Virus record (IMG/VR): IMGVR_UViG_3300042291_000136
Coordinates: 1 to 28,941 of that record
Origin: a virus
Reading direction: 5' to 3' (one strand)
Length of the DNA: 28,941 bases
The translations under genes and the position numbers were made by a program. The notes below the pieces were generated by a model that was given only the letters and a program-made list of their open reading frames with translations, made no database searches and was not told the DNA's origin. Of this stretch, positions 20,908 to 28,929 are shown one piece after another (the first letter of the stretch is position 1; each line of letters opens with the position of its first letter).

Positions 20908-21897
20908 TTAGATTCGGGTTGTTTTTGAAATTGACTGAACGATAGAATTCATGAATGCATCAGAAACTACTTTCTTTTCTGCAACATCTTCTACTTGTTC
21001 GTGAAGTGCAGTGGCATCAGCCTTCTTTACTCCGGAAGGGAAATAGTTTTCACGGATAGTATCAAGTTTAGTTCTGTACTCTTCCTCTGTGGAATAGTCT
21101 ACACTCTCTGCAAGTGCTTTGATCTTCTCAACTTGTGTCGCGGTCAAACCTTCGCATACTTCGCGGGTTACTTCAGCTTTGTGAGCTTCAAAGAGTGCAT
21201 TACGGTACTCAATAGAACGCTCAACTTCTTCGTCCAACTTGCCGCTTAGTTCTTCAACTTTAGCTGCTAGTTCGTCAACGAGGTCAACTTTTTCAGCAGG
21301 AACATCAATGTAGTGTTCTGCAAATAGATTCTTCAAGCCATTGATGAAGTCTTCGGCCAACTCTGAGCGAATACCATTGTCAATAGCGATTTGATTTTCT
21401 TCCATCCATTGTTCAACAACGTATGAAAGGTAGTCATTTACTTTGTCTGTTAGTTCTTCTTTGACAGATTCAACAGCTTCTTCTAACATGGAAGCATAGT
21501 GTGTCTCAATCTGTTCTTCAATCTGAGCAACGCGATCTAGTACGCGAGCTTCAAAGATTGTGGAAACTTTTGTTCTGAATTCTTCAGAGATGGTTGAGTC
21601 ATCAGCAAAGATCGCATCAATATCTTCCGATACGAAATTGCTTTCTTCTTGCTCAACTTCTTCACTCTTCATAGAATCCATTTTACTAGATGCAGCAGAA
21701 GGCTTAGTTGTTGGTGCAGTTGCGCTCTTAGATGTAAAATTCATCTTATGTGAGTTGTCATCTGGTTTAGCGTTTTCCGGTGTTGGACCACCAGCATCTG
21801 TAATTTCGCCTTCCAGCTTTTGTGGAGGCATTGCATTCTTTCCCTTGCCAGAAGCAAGAATTTCAGCAGCAGCCTCAAAAAGTTTATTAGTAGCCAT
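20908..21897 (-). CDS. 22: Prohead core scaffolding protein gp22
   Basis: This 329-aa acidic protein has long predicted coiled-coil stretches from residue 100 to 280 (VDELAAKVEELSGKLDEEVE, and EERSIEYRNALFEAHKAEV-like helices). The N-terminus (MATNKLFEAAAEILASGKGK) and the Pro/Gly/Ser-rich residues 20-80 look flexible. It sits directly before 23, as in T4. gp22 forms the inner scaffold of the prohead and is degraded by gp21 during maturation. A perfect late promoter box and an AAAGGAG ribosome site precede the ATG, so 22-23 is probably the main late unit for capsid production. Confidence 0.88.
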   Translation of the reverse strand: MATNKLFEAAAEILASGKGKNAMPPQKLEGEITDAGGPTPENAKPDDNSHKMNFTSKSATAPTTKPSAASSKMDSMKSEEVEQEESNFVSEDIDAIFADDSTISEEFRTKVSTIFEARVLDRVAQIEEQIETHYASMLEEAVESVKEELTDKVNDYLSYVVEQWMEENQIAIDNGIRSELAEDFINGLKNLFAEHYIDVPAEKVDLVDELAAKVEELSGKLDEEVERSIEYRNALFEAHKAEVTREVCEGLTATQVEKIKALAESVDYSTEEEYRTKLDTIRENYFPSGVKKADATALHEQVEDVAEKKVVSDAFMNSIVQSISKTTRI

Positions 21898-21919
21898 TTA
21901 GGAATCTCCTTTGTTTGTT

Positions 21920-21927
21920 TATTTATA
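21920..21927 (-). promoter_or_regulatory. Late promoter box TATAAATA for genes 22-23
   Basis: A perfect box on the minus strand ends 22 bp before the ATG of 22, with AAAGGAG in between. It lies in the 34-bp gap between genes 21 and 22. Confidence 0.8.
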
Positions 21928-21931
21928 TAAT

Positions 21932-22585
21932 TTACAGTTTCGTTAGAAAATTTTCAAAGAGGCGCGCAGCCACTTTTTCAATGTCTTTTCTTGAGGCACT
22001 TTGTATTGCTTGTTTCGTTCTATCAATATCCATTTCAACGAAACGACCTTCAATGAACAACCACTCTTTGTTTTCCATAATACCATTGACGAATGCGCCT
22101 GGTGCAGATGGATCAGCAACAACGTCAGCAGCCGTAGCTAGTCTGAAGTCATCGGAAACAATATTGATACCGTCACGTCCTTGGACAAGTGAACCCATAC
22201 CTCTTGAAGATACGCCTAGACTAACACCAGAATCAATAAAGTTTCTTACGATATTACCGTAAGGTGTATCCAAAACCTTAGCTCTGCCGATAAATCTATT
22301 CTGATCATCTTCAGTTAGCGATTCAATCTTGATACATACACGCTCAAGGTTGATTGATGGTGTGTCAGGATGTCCTAGTTCACCCAATGCGCGGTTTGTT
22401 GTGATGTACTCTTGTGTGTAACGCCCAACTTCTTCACGCAATGTGCCGATCTTATACATTCTGCGATTACGGTTAGCTTGTTCACCAACCAGAAATACGC
22501 CTTGAATGTATAGATTCTTTTTGCCGTCTTCAGCACTTTCAGTCAAGTACTGTACGTCTTCAATTGTTTCTGTAATTAGTTTCAT
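21932..22585 (-). CDS. 21: Prohead core protease gp21
   Basis: This 217-aa protein matches T4 gp21 (212 aa). Catalytic-region motifs are RALGELGHPDTPSINL (His72) and DSGVSLGVSSRGMGSL (Ser126 region), with a later Asp-containing stretch, GINIVSDDFRLATAADVVAD. These belong to the herpesvirus-like serine protease family that matures phage heads. gp21 is built into the prohead and then cleaves 22, 23, 67, 68 and others. The start overlaps the end of the preceding 120-aa gene by 4 bp. Confidence 0.93.
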   Translation of the reverse strand: MKLITETIEDVQYLTESAEDGKKNLYIQGVFLVGEQANRNRRMYKIGTLREEVGRYTQEYITTNRALGELGHPDTPSINLERVCIKIESLTEDDQNRFIGRAKVLDTPYGNIVRNFIDSGVSLGVSSRGMGSLVQGRDGINIVSDDFRLATAADVVADPSAPGAFVNGIMENKEWLFIEGRFVEMDIDRTKQAIQSASRKDIEKVAARLFENFLTKL

Positions 22586-22944
22586 AGGTCTATACTGTAT
22601 GTTGCTGTTTTGCTCATAACCATAATCAATGTGCCACCAGTTCCATCATTTGTTGCGAATACATTCGATGTTGCTGCATTAGCAATTGCACCGATGCCCA
22701 TATCTTCTAAGTTGATCGTGTGATTCTTATTCAACTCAAGAACAAGTGTTCCTGTTGCATCATTACCGCGATAAACTCTCCACGTGCCATCACTGCTTGA
22801 TGAAACGTGTGCAATTGCTGCTGCGGATACAGTTTCAAGCTGTGTGTTAGATGACAGTTGTGCCAACGTAACCAGTGTGTTTGCATTTCCGGTTACACGG
22901 ATCGTAGACTTCGATCTTAGTGTGTTATTAATTTCTTTTGGCAT
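22582..22944 (-). CDS. Beta-rich protein of unknown function in the head cluster (120 aa)
   Basis: The sequence alternates polar and hydrophobic residues in short strands with many Thr, Asn, Ala and Gly: STIRVTGNANTLVTLAQLSS, TWRVYRGNDATGTLVLELN and GGTLIMVMSKTATYSIDL. There is no catalytic motif, signal peptide or membrane span. It lies between 68 and 21, where T4 has no gene, and is translationally linked on both sides (stop-start spacing under 5 bp). The position suggests a virion or prohead component, perhaps a small capsid-binding or decoration protein. This is inference from context; I do not recognise the family. Confidence 0.65.
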   Translation of the reverse strand: MPKEINNTLRSKSTIRVTGNANTLVTLAQLSSNTQLETVSAAAIAHVSSSSDGTWRVYRGNDATGTLVLELNKNHTINLEDMGIGAIANAATSNVFATNDGTGGTLIMVMSKTATYSIDL

Positions 22945-23376
22945 TTATCGTATTCCCATTGATTTGCGGCGGCGCATTGACATTTTTCTTTTCAACAATG
23001 TTCTATTCATTCTAGCGCGACCTTTTGTTTTCCAGTATCTCTTTAGCTTTCTAGCTTTTTGTATTCTTGCTGTTGCGGGTATTCTCTTAACAGTATTGCC
23101 GGAAATTCTGTAGCCTTTGATTGCAGAACGTCTAACGTTTCGTTGTACAACGATTCTTCCTTTAGCGTTTCTACGAATTCTTCTACGAATCTTTTGGATT
23201 CTACCCTGCTTCACGATATTAGATTCATCTAAATCTTCCACAACATCATATATATCTACCGCAATAGCTCGCTTTTCTTCCTCAAGCCTTTTTGCAACAA
23301 CAGAGTTCATGTGAGCAAAGATAAAATCTCTTGCTTCACTGAGTTTATTCTGTGATATAAGTTCTATAAAATTCAT
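22945..23376 (-). CDS. 68: Prohead core protein gp68-like
   Basis: At 143 aa it is the same size as T4 gp68 (141 aa) and occupies the same place in the 67-68-21 order. The N-terminal 45 residues (FIELISQNKLSEARDFIFAH, then VAKRLEEEKRAIAVDIYDVV) match the helix found in gp67 and gp68 proteins. The rest is extremely basic, with runs of Arg and Lys (KIRRRIRRNAKGRIV; RTLLKRKMSMRRRKSMGIR). This would suit binding to nucleic acid or to the acidic gp67 and gp22 in the prohead core. It begins inside the stop of the preceding gene (ATGA-type overlap). Confidence 0.75.
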   Translation of the reverse strand: MNFIELISQNKLSEARDFIFAHMNSVVAKRLEEEKRAIAVDIYDVVEDLDESNIVKQGRIQKIRRRIRRNAKGRIVVQRNVRRSAIKGYRISGNTVKRIPATARIQKARKLKRYWKTKGRARMNRTLLKRKMSMRRRKSMGIR

Positions 23377-24083
23377 TGTACTTTACTAAGTGCAAATTCT
23401 CTAGCTTGTTCAAATGTTTCCGGTGATGTGTGTATCAAATCTACAAACTTTTCTTGATTTTCTTCTGTCAAACTGAGGTACACAGCTTGAAATGCTTCTA
23501 AAGTTTCCTCATCAAGCTCAACAATATCACCTGTATCAAGTTCAATCTGTTCAGCTTGAATCATACCAGCATCGTCTTGTGTGAATGGAATAGCAAAATC
23601 TTTATCCAATCTATCGTTGTGATAGACTGCAACTTTCATACCATTAGGATATAAGCGAATAGCTTTTCTTTTCAGTATCAAAATGAATGGAGGATCTTTT
23701 GCAATACTCTCATCTAGAATAATCTCTTCTTTGACTTCTTCAGCGTCATCAAATTTAATACGGTGTGCTCTGACTTTTTTACCAGATGCGGATAATTTGA
23801 AATCGCTAGTGTCAACAACAGATTCTTTTACAGACTTACGTGCTTGACGGTGAATCTGTGGATTATTTGTAATAAGATCAACCATCTTCATAAAAATGTT
23901 TTGAATGATTGATCTGTCTGCTTGACTGAAGTTAGGGCGCTCTTCTTCCATCTTAGCTAGAATCTGGTGCATACGTTGAATCTGTGCTTTGTTGCCTAAT
24001 CCGGCACGAACCAAAGCATCAAACTTTGAAAAGTCTTGTTTCTCTTCTTCAACTACACTCTTAAATTCTTGCAACGACTTCAT
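23373..24083 (-). CDS. Conserved-looking head-cluster protein of unknown function (236 aa)
   Basis: The N-terminus (FSKFDALVRAGLGNKAQIQRM, then HQILAKMEEERPNFSQADR) resembles a protein found near 67/68 in cyanophage-like T4 relatives. The central part has strands such as PPFILILKRKAIRLYPNGMK and VAVYHNDRLDKDFAIPF, and the C-terminal 60 residues are acidic helices (DTGDIVELDEETLEAFQAV). No enzyme motif is evident. It is joined to 67 by a TAATG overlap and to 68 by a 4-bp overlap, so it is made with the core proteins. A prohead core or assembly role is inferred from position alone. Confidence 0.65.
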   Translation of the reverse strand: MKSLQEFKSVVEEEKQDFSKFDALVRAGLGNKAQIQRMHQILAKMEEERPNFSQADRSIIQNIFMKMVDLITNNPQIHRQARKSVKESVVDTSDFKLSASGKKVRAHRIKFDDAEEVKEEIILDESIAKDPPFILILKRKAIRLYPNGMKVAVYHNDRLDKDFAIPFTQDDAGMIQAEQIELDTGDIVELDEETLEAFQAVYLSLTEENQEKFVDLIHTSPETFEQAREFALSKVQ

Positions 24084-24292
24084 TACTCGCCCTGTGTTTC
24101 TTCTTCAGATTCAATTTCTTCTTCAGATTCTGGCTGTTCTTCAGTTCTGCCGTTGAACAACGCTGAAGCAACGTCTTGTTTTTTAGCTTCTAATGCATCA
24201 AATGCTTTTGCAGATAGCAACTCTTCTAAAGCACTCTTTGCCTCTGCATTTTGACCTGCACCCAACATATCAATTACTTGTCTTGCATCCAT
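24083..24292 (-). CDS. 67: Prohead core protein gp67-like
   Basis: This is a 69-aa protein (T4 gp67 is 80 aa). Its helical N-terminus, AEAKSALEELLSAKAFDALEAKKQDVASALF, parallels T4's 'AARKLFAEAMAARTIDLIKEEKIAIA'. The C-terminal tail is almost pure Glu/Ser, ending QPESEEEIESEEETQGE. gp67 is an internal core protein cut to peptides by gp21. It directly follows portal gene 20 with an AAGGAG ribosome site, as in T4. Confidence 0.82.
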   Translation of the reverse strand: MDARQVIDMLGAGQNAEAKSALEELLSAKAFDALEAKKQDVASALFNGRTEEQPESEEEIESEEETQGE

Positions 24293-24302
24293 AATTATCT
24301 CC

Positions 24303-25979
24303 TTATTTTCTATTTAGCACTCTGCTGAATCTTGTTACAACAGCATCATGCTCTGGTGTATCCGATTCATTTGAACCACGATCTGAGATATTATCTTCAG
24401 GTGGAAAATCGGCTGAATTTACTTGTTCCTGATCTTGCTCTTGGCCCTGATCTGGTGATAATGGTCTTCCATCAGGACCCATCTGTACAGGCTCTGGCTC
24501 ACTTCCTATCTGTTTGTCCATTGCTTTGATATCATCGTCAGTCAATTGTAGAATGTTTTTCTTGACCCACTCTTGTGAGAAATATCTTCCAACATATGGA
24601 TCAACCATGCCTAACATCTGCAATCTATTTTGCCACAATTCAGCATCGCGCAACTCAGTGAAGTTATTATCTTTTCTGTAGTCGTAATAAATCTTATCTC
24701 TAAATTCATCCCACTCTTCTGAAGTGCAGATTCCTTTTAGAACCAATTGCGTCTTCAGTGCATGATCAAAAATCTGTGAGAACTTGTTACGAATCTTGGT
24801 AATGAACTTGTTGAATTTTAATTCATCTCTAGTGACTTCGGTTGATCTACCTAGACCAACCATACCACCACTTTGTTGTTCCATACGTGAGTAAGGAACA
24901 TTCATTGACTGTAGTAGTTTCTTTTGAAAATACTGTACGTCTTCCATCTGACCCAAGTTTTGACCAGCAGGAAGCGTTGTGATTTCTGTACCTTTACCAC
25001 CTTCGCGTCTAGGTAACCAGAAGTCTTCAAGCATTGACATGTGTTTACGATCATCACGCAACTCACCTGTGTTTGCGTCATAGACCATTTTGTTTTTGTA
25101 CTTGACCATTACGTCACGTAGATATTGTTCAGCTTTACCTTTTGGCAAATTACCTACGTCAATGTAAAAAATTCTACGCTCTGGTGCACGACTAATTCTG
25201 TAGATAACAACAGCATCTTCAATCATGCGCAACTGATTCAGTGGCTTGATTGCTTTGTGTAGATGTGATATGACGAATGTATTTTTTGCATCCATCATGC
25301 CTGAGTTGACATTGATGATTGCTTCTGGAGCAATTCTCAATCCAGCATTAGCTGCGGCTGTGAATGCTTGTGTGGTTGTACCACGATCATTGTAAAGATA
25401 GTATTCAGCAACAGACTTGATAATATCTGCGCCAGTTTTTAGATCACGGCCCTTTTGAACTTCACGAACTTTTCTAATTTTTCGTGGATCAATGTATCTT
25501 AGTTCCTGAATACCCTCTTTAGGGTTTTGTTCATTGACGATAACATGATAGTAAATTCTACCATCAATGTACCATCTGCGGAAAATATCGTCAGCTAAGT
25601 TTGAAAAGTTCAACATCTTAGTGATAGTGTCAAACTCTTCTCTTATTTTCTTCTTGATTGTCTCTGGTTGTTTTAGATCATCAAGAACGATATCTACAAC
25701 TTTACCATCTTTATCATGTGTAATGGCTTCATCAACAATTTCGGTAATTGCTTGGTCACACTCAGGATGATTAGACATTTCACGGTATCTTGTGATCAAT
25801 TCAAGTTCATTACGAACTGAGCCTTCCAAGTCTACGTATGTACCGTAGTGTGCGTTTTGCGTTATCGTTACTGCGCCATCATCCAACGCTTCAGTTGGAA
25901 GCGCAAACGAGGACTGTTTAGGATCCTCTTTTTTGATAATGTCTTTATCACCTAACGTGAAACCGAATAATTTTATCAT
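24303..25979 (-). CDS. 20: Portal vertex protein gp20
   Basis: The start is taken as the ATG at 25979 (MIKLFGFTLGDK, as in the family), giving 558 aa; an earlier in-frame ATG at 25994 lies inside the endonuclease gene. T4 gp20 is 524 aa. Characteristic parts are REMSNHPECDQAITEIVDEA, IYYHVIVNEQNPKEGIQELR, MIEDAVVIYRISRAPERRIF with YIDVGNLPKGKAEQYL, and PYSRMEQQSGGMVGLGRSTE. gp20 forms the dodecameric portal for DNA packaging and tail joining and nucleates head assembly. The C-terminal 60 residues are Gln/Asp/Pro-rich and probably disordered. The start overlaps the endonuclease stop (ATGA). Confidence 0.95.
   Translation of the reverse strand: MIKLFGFTLGDKDIIKKEDPKQSSFALPTEALDDGAVTITQNAHYGTYVDLEGSVRNELELITRYREMSNHPECDQAITEIVDEAITHDKDGKVVDIVLDDLKQPETIKKKIREEFDTITKMLNFSNLADDIFRRWYIDGRIYYHVIVNEQNPKEGIQELRYIDPRKIRKVREVQKGRDLKTGADIIKSVAEYYLYNDRGTTTQAFTAAANAGLRIAPEAIINVNSGMMDAKNTFVISHLHKAIKPLNQLRMIEDAVVIYRISRAPERRIFYIDVGNLPKGKAEQYLRDVMVKYKNKMVYDANTGELRDDRKHMSMLEDFWLPRREGGKGTEITTLPAGQNLGQMEDVQYFQKKLLQSMNVPYSRMEQQSGGMVGLGRSTEVTRDELKFNKFITKIRNKFSQIFDHALKTQLVLKGICTSEEWDEFRDKIYYDYRKDNNFTELRDAELWQNRLQMLGMVDPYVGRYFSQEWVKKNILQLTDDDIKAMDKQIGSEPEPVQMGPDGRPLSPDQGQEQDQEQVNSADFPPEDNISDRGSNESDTPEHDAVVTRFSRVLNRK
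24311..24318 (-). promoter_or_regulatory. Possible late promoter variant (GCTAAATA) for the 67-68-21 genes
   Basis: GCTAAATA on the minus strand differs at two positions from TATAAATA and lies 19 bp before the ATG of 67, similar to the spacing at genes 18, 19 and 22. It is inside the last codons of 20, so coding constraint could explain it. Confidence 0.3.
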
Positions 25980-26623
25980 TCTATGTAATTCCATCCATCA
26001 TTTTTTTGCACTCTGTTCCATATCATTCTATATGTATGACCTTCAATTTTATGAGATGCTTCTATGATGCTTCCAAATATGCCAAATGGAGTTTTTATTT
26101 TTTTTGAATTATTGTTATTGGAACCAGATTGTGTCACATGAGGTCTTAAACCACGCATTTTTTCTCTATGTTCTTCTGTTTTTGCAAGTCCAGACAGTTT
26201 TTTCTTTGCTGCTGCGGCAGCTTTTGGCTGAATCACTTTCAGATGATTCTCCAAATGCTTCAATACTTTTTCTTTTACTTCAGGTCTTTGGTGCACCATT
26301 TTCATTATTTTTCCATGTGCAACTTTATCTGTGATTGTATCACCGCCCTGTCCTTCTTCAATAGTTAAATTGGCCCAATCTTTTGACTTTACCACATCAA
26401 ATTTTAGAGAATACTCTGTAGCAATTTTTCTAAAAACTTCTTTACTCTCAGTTATGAAAATACATTCTGTGCTAACATTATTTCCATATTTTTTTATATG
26501 CTTTGTCCAATATACACCCGACCCACGATATCTCACACACTCATCAAGTGAATGTGCTTCATGCTTACACAAGTATTTCAAACCTGTGACGTTGTGTTGT
26601 TTGATCAGTAAATATATTGCCAC
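25976..26623 (-). CDS. GIY-YIG-like (Seg-type) homing endonuclease
   Basis: The N-terminus IYLLIKQHNVTGLKYLCKH is a divergent GIY...YIG pair. It is followed by the signature YRGSGVYWTKHIKKYGNNVS, a segment with SKEVFRKIATEYSLKFDVVK, and DWANLTIEEGQGG with a likely metal-binding Glu. The C-terminal half has NUMOD3-like lysine-rich helices (SGLAKTEEHREKMRGLRPHV) and a final HTH-like module (TPFGIFGSIIEASHKIEGHT, then YRMIWNRVQ). It starts with GTG at 26623, behind GGAAAG. It lies between 19 and 20, downstream of the 19 terminator with no late box of its own, so it should be expressed only by read-through. Its stop overlaps the portal start. Confidence 0.82.
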   Translation of the reverse strand: MAIYLLIKQHNVTGLKYLCKHEAHSLDECVRYRGSGVYWTKHIKKYGNNVSTECIFITESKEVFRKIATEYSLKFDVVKSKDWANLTIEEGQGGDTITDKVAHGKIMKMVHQRPEVKEKVLKHLENHLKVIQPKAAAAAKKKLSGLAKTEEHREKMRGLRPHVTQSGSNNNNSKKIKTPFGIFGSIIEASHKIEGHTYRMIWNRVQKNDGWNYIE

Positions 26624-26646
26624 AGAAAATTTCTTTCCATTATGAA

Positions 26647-26673
26647 AAGATAGGAGCGATGTGCCCCTATCTT
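26647..26673 (-). terminator. Rho-independent terminator after the tail tube gene
   Basis: An 8-bp stem, AAGATAGG with CCTATCTT (26647-26654 and 26666-26673), is extended by a GC pair after one mismatch. On the minus strand a short T-run follows. It begins 2 bp after the stop codon of gene 19. Confidence 0.8.
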
Positions 26674-26674
26674 A

Positions 26675-27220
26675 TTAGACTACTAGGTCCTCTACTGCTT
26701 CCCACCATTGATAGGTCAAGTTCACAGTAAATTCTTCAATAGTATCGTTAGAACCCCAATCAACATCAATTGCTGATAGGTCTGTTGGAAATAATCCAAC
26801 AAATTTGTACTTCTTGATCACATCACCAGCTTTGCTGTATTGACGAACTTCACCATCAGTGCTATAACCCAGTGCAGTTGCTGCGGCTGGATTACGGATG
26901 TTGGTTGCATGTCCATTGATACCGTTCATCCAACGCTCAAAGGCGTTACGGATTATAAAGTCTTCATCATTGATGATTGTGATAGACCAATCTTGGAAGG
27001 TTCTGTTACCAGCAAACTTCAATTCACGACCAAAATATTGGACAGGAACCGAGTTAACTGTAGAGCCTGGCAGTTGAGCAGTCTTACACATGAAGCTCGT
27101 TTTTTGTTGTGCGTTTCCTGGCAAAGCGAATGCTGGAAATGGTAGCGTAACCTCAAATAAATTTGGGCGGGCTCCATCTCCCTGCATTTGAGAGCGGAAT
27201 TCGTTGATGTTAAATGCCAT
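26675..27220 (-). CDS. 19: Tail tube protein gp19
   Basis: This 181-aa protein (T4 gp19 is 163 aa) directly follows the sheath gene, the universal order in T4-like phages. Typical segments are MAFNINEFRSQMQGDGARPN with LFEVTLPFP, CKTAQLPGSTVNSVPVQYFG, RTFQDWSITIINDEDFIIRN with AFERWMNGI, and SAIDVDWGSNDTIEEFTVNL with TYQWWE. It forms the rigid inner tube through which DNA passes. It has a late promoter box, a TAGGAG ribosome site and an immediate terminator, so it can be made in large amounts independently of its neighbours. Confidence 0.95.
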   Translation of the reverse strand: MAFNINEFRSQMQGDGARPNLFEVTLPFPAFALPGNAQQKTSFMCKTAQLPGSTVNSVPVQYFGRELKFAGNRTFQDWSITIINDEDFIIRNAFERWMNGINGHATNIRNPAAATALGYSTDGEVRQYSKAGDVIKKYKFVGLFPTDLSAIDVDWGSNDTIEEFTVNLTYQWWEAVEDLVV

Positions 27221-27237
27221 TTAGTTTCTCCTATCTC

Positions 27238-27245
27238 TATTTATT
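27238..27245 (-). promoter_or_regulatory. Late promoter box AATAAATA for the tail tube gene
   Basis: One mismatch from TATAAATA on the minus strand and a match to the NATAAATA form used by cyanophage-like relatives. It overlaps the sheath stop codon and lies 18 bp before the ATG of 19. Confidence 0.6.
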
Positions 27246-28905
27246 AGAACTTACCAACAACTTCTTCGAATGCTACGCCAGTGCGTACTGCAACAAAGTT
27301 CAGTTGGATAAAGTTTATTGAACGAGCAGGCTTGATGTAAATGTCACCGACAAATTCGTTACGGTCAATTACTTCACCTGTGTTGTTTGTGGTATCACAT
27401 ACAACTCTGTAATCATACACACCACGGCGACCTTTTACATCACGTAGATATGGCTCAACCAAGTTTACAAATGCTGCGCGTGTGAAGTCATCATTGAATT
27501 CAAACAATGAAGAACGTGCTGCTCTAGCAATTGACTTTTCTAGTACGATGAACAATCTACGAACGTTGATGCGATCAAATGCACTTGGGCGATTCAAGAA
27601 AGTCTTATCACCATATAGAATTGTGCCTTCACCTGGGAAGGTAACAACTGAGTTTACGCCTTTTTGATACAGAGAATCTCGTTCAGCTTTGTTTGGATTC
27701 CAAGCTAACTTGACAACGTTTTTGATAACACCGCGAGTTGTTCCTGCTGGTGAGAACCATGGATCGCGCTCACTATCTGTACGAACACATAGACCAGCAA
27801 TATCACCATTCAACGGTACCCAACGATATACGTCATTGTACTTATCGTATTGATATTTCCATCCACTATCCACAACTGCATATGAGGATGATGTGAATGT
27901 TGCTACTGTTGATGTAATGTCAACTGATTCAGAGCCTGCATTGTCAACAACGTCTGCCTTATCTGGTGAAATGAATACCATGCAGTCTTTACGTGACTCT
28001 GCTAGAGCAACCAGCTTGTTTGGAATAACAGCACTGTTTGTAGCTCCAGCCATCAACAATGATACATCAATAGAATCTGCGTTTGCAAACAAGTCTAATG
28101 CTGTGCTAGTATTAGCTGCAACTGGTGATACATCTGCGCCGTTAGCTAAAGTTGCACTGAATGCTGCTACTAGTACTGCATAAGAAACTGCACCAGATGC
28201 TGCTGTACCCCAGTTACCTAGTCTGTGACCACCAAACCACAAGTACTTTGAACGATTGTTGATAACATCTTTGTAGTAATTGCTTGAACCGTCTGCTGAT
28301 TTCGCATCAGATGCCTTTGAAACGTAACCAAATCTCTCAAGAATTGTGTTTGCTGTTCCTGAAATTTTACCTGTAGTGTCCACAACGATAATGTGCATCT
28401 CATCATTTGAAGATGAACGATCCGTAGCAAAGTCTGATGTTGCTGGAGCAGAATCAAAATTACCTGCATATGTCCAGCCAGTATACGTGTTTGAATCTAC
28501 CATCGAAACACGGATAGAGTTGCCTAGTGTGCCTGGATATTTTGCGTAGAATGTTTCGCCTGCAGTGTTTGCGCTGTGATTTTGTTGATAGTCAGTTTCG
28601 TTCTCTATCAAAACCGCTGTACCCGTTGCTGCATTAAGTGCACCTGCACCGACCGCACGAACAACGCGCAAATCACTACCGTAAGATAGGAAGTTGGCTG
28701 CTGTGAAGAAAGTTTCGTAGGTGCTATCGCTTGGTTTACCGAATCTGTTTGCAAGTTGAAGTTCGTCAGTGATGATTGTTACCTCATTGACTGGACCCCA
28801 TGCAAAATCTCCAGCTAAACCACCAATAGTAGTTGCAACAGAGGGAACAACTGTTGTCAAATCTACTTCGGAGGTTTGAACTCCTGGTGACAATTGAAAA
28901 GCCAT
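27244..28905 (-). CDS. 18: Contractile tail sheath protein gp18
   Basis: At 553 aa this is somewhat shorter than T4 gp18 (659 aa). The N-terminus MAFQLSPGVQTSEVDLTTVV and ATTIGGLAGDFAWGPVNEVT is the conserved sheath opening. The C-terminal part has the conserved core: RINVRRLFIVLEKSIARAAR, SLFEFNDDFTRAAFVNLVEP, the YLRDVKGRRGVYDYRVVCDT region, and DIYIKPARSINFIQLNFVAV. The middle (residues 100-330) is variable, Ser/Thr/Ala-rich, and likely surface-exposed. The sheath polymerises around gp19 and contracts to drive the tube into the host. An AAGGAG ribosome site and a probable late box precede it. Confidence 0.96.
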   Translation of the reverse strand: MAFQLSPGVQTSEVDLTTVVPSVATTIGGLAGDFAWGPVNEVTIITDELQLANRFGKPSDSTYETFFTAANFLSYGSDLRVVRAVGAGALNAATGTAVLIENETDYQQNHSANTAGETFYAKYPGTLGNSIRVSMVDSNTYTGWTYAGNFDSAPATSDFATDRSSSNDEMHIIVVDTTGKISGTANTILERFGYVSKASDAKSADGSSNYYKDVINNRSKYLWFGGHRLGNWGTAASGAVSYAVLVAAFSATLANGADVSPVAANTSTALDLFANADSIDVSLLMAGATNSAVIPNKLVALAESRKDCMVFISPDKADVVDNAGSESVDITSTVATFTSSSYAVVDSGWKYQYDKYNDVYRWVPLNGDIAGLCVRTDSERDPWFSPAGTTRGVIKNVVKLAWNPNKAERDSLYQKGVNSVVTFPGEGTILYGDKTFLNRPSAFDRINVRRLFIVLEKSIARAARSSLFEFNDDFTRAAFVNLVEPYLRDVKGRRGVYDYRVVCDTTNNTGEVIDRNEFVGDIYIKPARSINFIQLNFVAVRTGVAFEEVVGKF

Positions 28906-28921
28906 ATTTTGTTCTCCTTAT

Positions 28922-28929
28922 TATTTTTA
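28922..28929 (-). promoter_or_regulatory. Possible late promoter variant (TAAAAATA) for the sheath gene
   Basis: One mismatch from TATAAATA on the minus strand, 17 bp before the sheath ATG, which is the same spacing as at gene 19. An AAGGAG ribosome site lies between. Confidence 0.4.
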
